DNA of 64,000 nucleotides from the NCBI RefSeq assembly GCF_964340395.1, contig NC_135568.1, positions 17,386,276 to 17,450,275 of the forward strand, given 5' to 3'. This document shows positions 58,196-64,000 of this stretch, piece after piece. The translations under genes and the position numbers were made by a program. Positions within the stretch are counted from its first letter, which is position 1. The number at the start of each line of letters is the position of its first letter. This DNA comes from Glandiceps talaboti. Lineage: Eukaryota > Hemichordata > Enteropneusta > Spengelidae. Under the pieces are notes generated by a model. That model did not search any database. It was not told the origin of the DNA and saw only the letters and a program-made list of their open reading frames with translations.

Positions 58196-59365
58196 TAATA
58201 TACAAATGCATTAGGTAGATTATTGTTACTGTTCTTTTTCCTGTGAAACTTTTTAAAAATTGTGACTTTCTCTAAATTATATTCTACAATTTCCCTAGAA
58301 TTCAATGATTAATTTGCTATAAATTAATCAATATATATATATTTTTTACAAATCTATGGGAAAAAAATAATGCAGATGTACCTAGACATTACCAACATAA
58401 TCCTGCACTAAAATAAATTAACAGAAGTCTTTAGCCGGAGGGTTGTTTTATATTATAATTATATTTTGCAATAGTAATATTTTATCACATTGCTCGTGTT
58501 GTCTGTATACAGCTGATTCAAAGCCAATTCTGGATTTCATGTTTTTATCAGAAATAAATTTGTACATTAAACATCAGACTAAGAATTATTGTCAATTACT
58601 CATAATATTTTCTATTTTCTATATGATTTTGGAGAGAGACAGAAAGCAAAAAAACCCTCTGGTAAGTGCATTTTGTTTTCTTGGAAATTGCCGTAGGAAA
58701 GTCATGTGAAATTTAAAGCTGGAAATTGCACACACTGTTTAATTGCCTGAAGATGGTTCAGGTATAACTGCTCTTATTTGTGGATGCTTCCAGTAAGATC
58801 AAATTTCATAGTTTTTTACTAGTCAAATGCGTGTTTTTAGTTGTTGCTCATTTTTAAATATTCTGATTTCCTTTCATAAGGGCCACCACCCATCATTTGA
58901 CAATAATGAGAATAAATAACACAGTAACTTTTGGAACAAATAAAAGTATCAACTTTACAAAGATAATACTAAATAGTGTTTTCTCTTCCAAATAATGAAG
59001 TTCTGAATACAAAAAATTAGAGAAATGAAAAATTGTAACTTGATTTATTGTCGAAAGTACAGGTATGGTTATTGCTTTTTTTCATGTTAGGTACTGTATA
59101 AAATAATTTGGTATTAGTTCCTTTCTATGAGACTGGTATAAAGGACAACATAACAAAACATGCAATTCATCTTCAAAAACATTAAGAACTACATTTTCAC
59201 ACAAAAATATATTTTTTGTCAGAGATGGCTTTACCAACATGTCTGTCACTCTCAATAGCTAAAGCACAATGTATTTTTTAATGTATGGTAATAATATATT
59301 CAAAGTATATAAAGTTACAATATGCAACATGCAAGCCATGTTGAACATATTCAAACAAAAAATAT
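58196..59365. other. Nothing recognised
   Basis: AT-rich DNA. The 88-codon frame at 58443-58709 is not recognisable. Confidence 0.5.
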
Positions 59366-59590
59366 GGGTTTATACCTAGTTGTTCTGCATCACAACAAAG
59401 TACATGTCTACATTATCGGAACTCTGGTACTTGAAATGTCAGTCAAAATATTCAAAATTACCATAAATATAAATTAAGATTGACGAGATTTATTAAGGAT
59501 TACATTATTCCCCAACATTTTTGTTCACTCAGGTGGAATATACTTGTAACCTAAGGGTTTGTCAGAACTCGTCTATCGACTCTTAGTATC
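59366..59590. repeat. Two-module dispersed repeat, copy 5
   Basis: Module one: tctgcatcacaacaaagta, catgtctacatta, then acttgaaatgtcagtcaaaa and tattcaaaattacc, matching the 35.9-kb copy. Module two: ggaatatacttgtaacctaa plus gggtttgtcag (59534-59564), matching the left foldback arm at 22.2 kb. The right foldback arm is missing or eroded. Confidence 0.5.
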
Positions 59591-60386
59591 CAGGCATTAT
59601 CTAAAAGCCTTGCATGCACCAATGATATGCAGATACCATGTTGAAAACTGATGGACAATATTCTTAGCATACATGTAGTCCATGTGTTCTTCACAGAAAA
59701 GATTGCAAGGATGATGCTTAATTTGCATATTAATTTGCATATCAATGTCATCTTTTGCATACTCAATGTGTGTGCATGTATTTAACACATACATACATTA
59801 TACATGGACATTATATTCACAAGCATTTCTCTTCATGTGAATGTATCACTGATAATACATGTATTGTCATTCACAGAATACCAAACTTCAAGGATGGTAG
59901 AACACTTTTGAAACACTACAGAAACCTGCCAAGCATGGTTGTCTTATAGGTGGCAAGTGTGCTTGTTGTATAGTGGGAAGATGAACACATATTGTATACG
60001 TGTACCTGCACGTGTGTTAAATGTTGAGCAGCTTCTACTGTATGTTTATTATCAGTGTTGCCATTCTCTAAAAGCAATAAAATGTACACATAGGCAGGAT
60101 TACAAATGAAACAGCCAAGAAGGACAAACTAATCTTAAAAGCAATAATTTTGAATTGCATGCATGTACATCACATATGTTTGTTAGAGATTTTTATTAGA
60201 GTGGAGCAGTATGGATGTAAACATTACTACTTTGTAAATGGTTTTTCCTAATTGACTTAGCATTGAGTAGGATACGGAGGCATTCATCGGATTCGTTAAT
60301 TAGAAAATGCAAACATTTACTAGTTTTTTATTAGATCAATATTTCTATGTACAGTAGGGATCAGGCTCATCAGAAAACCACACACG
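59591..60386. other. Nothing recognised
   Basis: AT-rich DNA with scattered tacatgta words. Frames at 59551-59949 are short and unrecognisable. Confidence 0.5.
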
Positions 60387-60600
60387 CCAGGGGTTTACAA
60401 CTGTTATTTTGCCTAGAAACACAGACATGCGTTACTCTATCCTTTTATGTTATACTTTAGTTGGTAAATTCCTACCATAGCCCTACAATACTTATATACC
60501 TGAATTCAGTCGCACCAGGGGTTTGCAAATATTATTCTGTCTGGAATCACTAATATGCATAATACTCTATCCTGCTATGTTATATACTTAATATAATGAC
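60387..60600. repeat. Diverged duplication, 128-bp period
   Basis: ccaggggttt(a/g)caa begins at 60387 and 60515. Both copies continue with ttatt(t/c)tg, ctctatcct and tatgttata. Differences are frequent, so the duplication is old. Confidence 0.65.
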
Positions 60601-60701
60601 AATATTTCAGTAACCATGCACACAATACTACCTCAGTGTCTCCTTTCAACATGTTATTAACAATTCATTTTCAGTATTTCCAAACTTTATCATCATATTT
60701 T

Positions 60702-60851
60702 TTGCACTTTACATTCAGGATGCTCCCTTCAAAATTAAACTGTCTCTTTTTCAATAACATATTAAGTTCCCAACATTTGCACTTTACATTCAGGATGCTC
60801 CCTTCAAAATTAAACTGTCTCTTTTTCAATAACATATTAAGTTCCCAACAT
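60702..60851. repeat. Perfect 75-bp tandem duplication
   Basis: ttgcactttacattcaggat begins near 60702 and again 75 bases later. The two 75-bp copies appear identical through ttaagttcccaacattt. As 75 is 3 x 25, the 104-codon frame at 60636-60950 contains a repeated 25-residue block, but there is no other sign of coding. Identity implies a very recent event. Confidence 0.93.
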
Positions 60852-61434
60852 TTCAATTTAGTTTTTGCCCTTCATAATCCAATTTCTCACTTTGCTTACT
60901 GTATCAAACTGTTCACCCTACAGCACAATATCAACTTCCAATCATTCTAATATTAATACCATCATTTTACAAATACCGCATTGAAATGTTCATTTCATAT
61001 CAGATTTTTAATATGTTTTCATCTAGTTGCTCTTCTATGTCATATTTGCACTATAAGTAGCATTAATACCAATATTAACATCTTTACATTTCAATATCAT
61101 AACATTTCATATATCAACTAACTGAATACGTCAATTTCACAAAGCTGGGGGGTTTTCAGATTTTTATTTCCCAATGTTACCATCACCTCCTACATTTCTA
61201 AACTTAATAATTTCAACATATTCCCTTTCCATCACAGTACTAATGTCTCAACATTTTTTTTCAAATATAAATAAATCATTCTACAACTTCACTTTTATAT
61301 GATTGGTGTCTTCTTTCCTTCCAACAATACTCTCTCAAGAAAAGATGAAGATGTTTACTTGATTTAGTTTTATGATATTTTTATTATTAAAACTTGGCGG
61401 GCTCAATAAATCTCAACTCAATATTTATATAAAT
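60852..61434. other. Nothing recognised
   Basis: AT-rich DNA; no supported feature. Confidence 0.5.
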
Positions 61435-61580
61435 CATATATATGTGTATGTGTGTGTGTGTTATATATGCCATGTATAATTTATATAAATATATAATTAT
61501 ATATATACATATATCTGTGTGTGTATATATATACACTATATATATTGTACATATTGCAAGTGTGTGTGTGTGTGTGTGCA
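61435..61580. repeat. TA/GT compound microsatellite region
   Basis: Alternation of atatat and gtgtgt blocks: gtgtgtgtgtg at about 61449, ttatataaatatataattat at about 61481, ctgtgtgtgtatatatata at about 61516, and a final (GT)n at 61561-61579. Confidence 0.9.
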
Positions 61581-61639
61581 GCTAACTAACTCATTACATT
61601 TGAAATTAGAACTTGAGTTTTTAATCAACAAATCTGTTT

Positions 61640-62090
61640 TAGAAATTACTCCACAAACACTCTAAAACTCTGCACAAATTTCAAATCATTAATTCCAAAT
61701 GATTGCTCAGGAAAACTGTTTTCACCCTTACATTGTAATTTTTGGTCTTACTAACCCAATCAACTTGTCTTGAATACTCACGTATATCTGCTCATCCCAA
61801 GACACCTACACAACACATTTCAACTCAATTGGCCCAGTAGTTTTGGAGAAGATTTTCAAGCATTTGTACCCAAATTCTATTTTTAGATCTAATTTGCATA
61901 AAAATAACTCAATCATCTTGTCTTGAACAAACTAAAATCTGCTCATCAAGTGACACCTACACACCAAATGTCTGGTCAATTGACCATGCAGTTTTAGAGG
62001 AGAAGATGAAAGTAGAAAAAGTTGATGGATGGACAACAGATGGCAGACGACAGATGCAGCTTTCACTGACAGTGGAGCTAAAAATATACT
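61640..62090 (+). repeat. Dispersed-repeat body with about 153-bp internal repeats
   Basis: aatcaacttgtcttgaa (61758) recurs as aatcatcttgtcttgaa (61911). Each is followed by (a)tctgctcatc, gacacctacaca, cacaaat/cacattt-like DNA, tcaattg, a gttttgga/gttttaga block and gagaagat. A third, more degenerate unit precedes 61758. The end (gttgatggatggacaacaga, tggcagacgacagatgc, actgacagtggagctaaaaa) resembles the GATGGACGGACGACAGACG..GTGAGCTAAAAA tail common to dispersed repeats in marine invertebrate genomes. The mobilising element is not identified. Confidence 0.6.
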
Positions 62091-64000
62091 TTTACAAGCT
62101 TTATCTAATTAATTAAAAGAAAGTATAAATAAATAAATACAAGAAGTGTGTGTTATTTAGCTTATTTGTACATTATAAAGCTATTTTCTGATTACGATAA
62201 GTGTTAATCCCACAGTGAGTAGTAGGATTTGTATCCAAATTAAACTAAATTCTAATGTTCTAACATGGTTAGTGAAGCTTAACCAATTTTCAATCAGTTA
62301 GGGGGCTTTTACAATCCAACCAGAAACATATTAGTACATATCACCAAATTTTAAAATAATCAAATCAAATGATTGTTACTAATTTAGACAATTTTGAATT
62401 ATTTTGTTTCCTTTGCCTTAATTTGTTTGTATATTTGTTTCAATCAACATAGAAAATATTCCATCCAATGAGTTCCATCCAATTTATCATATACTAGCAT
62501 AAATCTATTATATTTTCCTGCTTCGCCTTATCCATTTCTTTGATCATTTTCCCGTTTTCTATGTTGTTTCTGCAATCTGATTCATCTTACATAACACAGT
62601 CTCATCATCTCATCGCTGCCTACAAATTATTCAGGAAATTTGATTGCATGCCTGTAAATTAGGTGTTAAAATTTATGTTGTTCCAAATGTGACAGGTCCG
62701 TAGAGATGACAGGGATAAATGTAACCTCTGAAATGCTTAATCATCGTTCTGATACAACTTTACATTAGGGAACATCGAATCGATCGTTACAATTCACATT
62801 GACATCGGAACATAATTCATCATCAGCTATCTCATCAACTAAGGTTCCTCCTCATACCCATATTACTTCCTTTGGGAATTAAACTGCCCTAGTTCAGAAA
62901 ATATCCAGCAAGACTTTGTGCTTCCCCTGAGACTGCATAAAATTATGCTGAATTTGATGATGTTATCAGTTGTTGATACCATCTGAAAGCAATGTCATGG
63001 TATGACTTATTTATCAGAGTCCAGGCAGGATATTCCAGTGGTAAGTCCCACTCATTATTGCTAAGAATATCCCAAGCACAGAATAACGATTCACTTCCTT
63101 TCCTGTATGATGTTGCAAACATAGCCTCGGGCATTTCACTTAGTACAATAAATGCAAAAAAATGGGATGCAACTTAGGCCCTCGAGTCTATTGTTCTTAA
63201 GGTCAGGAAGTACATGATGTTCATCAGTAACATCTTATTGATGATTCTTCTGGTTCATTATCTTAACCATGATATGTTCTAACATTATGAACATATTCAA
63301 AACTGTAAGAATAAGAAAATTATCATATGCACAACACACTTGATAAACTAGGAGCTTTTGACTGCAAATTGTCAGTCTTGTTGATTCTACTCAAGTTTTC
63401 TTACTCTTTCTGTTACTTTCATGTTTCCATAAGTATCATTTGCCAGCCATACTGATCGAAAACAGGTATTAATTTGAGCTGCTGAGCTGCATTGATTTCA
63501 TAACATCTTACAATATGACATTGAAATCTAAAATAAAAATGGTGTGTGTGTGTACGTGTGTGTAAATGTGATGTTTTATTGACACTGGCTATAACATCAC
63601 AACAAAAACACTGATCACTGATAAAAATCAAAGGTATAATATTTCTTCACAGGAATGTTGGCTAGAATGCATGATGTATATTCAGTACAAATTTACCAAT
63701 TGAATTGCACCATTTTGCCAATGTCTGTCAGCTCAGTATAGGAAGTGCTAATATACTTAGATCCCTTGTATCAATGCCATGAATCTTGTCCTATAACTTG
63801 TACCATTCTCCATGAACAATATACGGATGTGCCCTCCTCTTGTAATTTCCAAAGACTCTTTTGATAAAATTAACTTTTCACTGCCCCATACAAACCATAG
63901 AAATGCTACAGGCTATTGGGAAATTGTATATCATAATAACGTTGGTGGTAATTGTGGTTGGCATTCTTCCTCTGGGGGAAAAATCCAAAACCATGGTGCT
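62091..64000. other. Nothing recognised apart from a short (GT)n
   Basis: AT-rich DNA to the window edge. A short (GT)n lies at 63542-63563 (ggtgtgtgtgtgtacgtgtg). The overlapping frames at 62943-63177 and 63419-63631 have no recognisable features. Confidence 0.5.

Overview
The window looks like intergenic or intronic DNA from an animal nuclear genome, most likely a marine invertebrate. By eye it is roughly one third GC and CpG-poor, with many TACATGTA-type words. It has abundant microsatellites, minisatellites, SINE-like insertions, short inverted-repeat elements and one decayed Penelope-like retroelement. I see no prokaryotic operons, ribosome binding sites or phage genes. Species cannot be fixed from the sequence.

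I find no host protein-coding gene that I can support, and no tRNA or rRNA gene. Open frames outside repeats reach only about 130 codons, roughly what chance gives in DNA this AT-rich. The two longest frames (379 and 391 codons) lie inside a 57-bp satellite and are open only because its period is a multiple of three. The only recognisable coding homology is a frameshifted Penelope-like reverse transcriptase at 11.54-12.06 kb.

Layout. 0-8 kb: AT-rich unique DNA with simple repeats and one foldback repeat. 8.07-8.31 kb: tRNA-derived SINE. 11.5-12.3 kb: retroelement relic plus a diverged duplication. 16.3-18.8 kb: a short terminal-inverted-repeat element, then an 82-bp inverted repeat pair 1.3 kb apart enclosing a retroposon-like A-rich tail. 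19.1-21.0 kb: diverged tandem repeat, TACA microsatellite and a SINE. 25.9-27.0 kb: homogeneous 57-bp satellite of 19 copies. 27.3-29.2 kb: a small duplication, a GT/TA/CA tract and a pentanucleotide array. 33-38.5 kb: old diverged tandem repeats. 40.2 kb: isolated CpG-dense patch with a hairpin. 41.0-41.4 kb: 68/71-bp minisatellite. 44.5-47.4 kb: diverged tandem repeat, a long TC tract and two adjacent inverted-repeat elements. 48.0-48.9 kb: 42/60-bp satellite. 51.2-51.7 kb: SINE tail abutting a minisatellite. 53.6 and 56.5 kb: foldback elements. 57.7-58.2 kb and 61.4-61.6 kb: TG/TA-rich tracts. 60.4-62.1 kb: duplications and a dispersed repeat.

No set of genes works together here. The biology visible is repeat turnover: tandem expansion, retroposition and small DNA-transposon-like elements. 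I looked for an undescribed molecular system and found no convincing one. The most unusual items are the two coding-phase satellites, the inverted-repeat element families and the CpG-dense hairpin patch.
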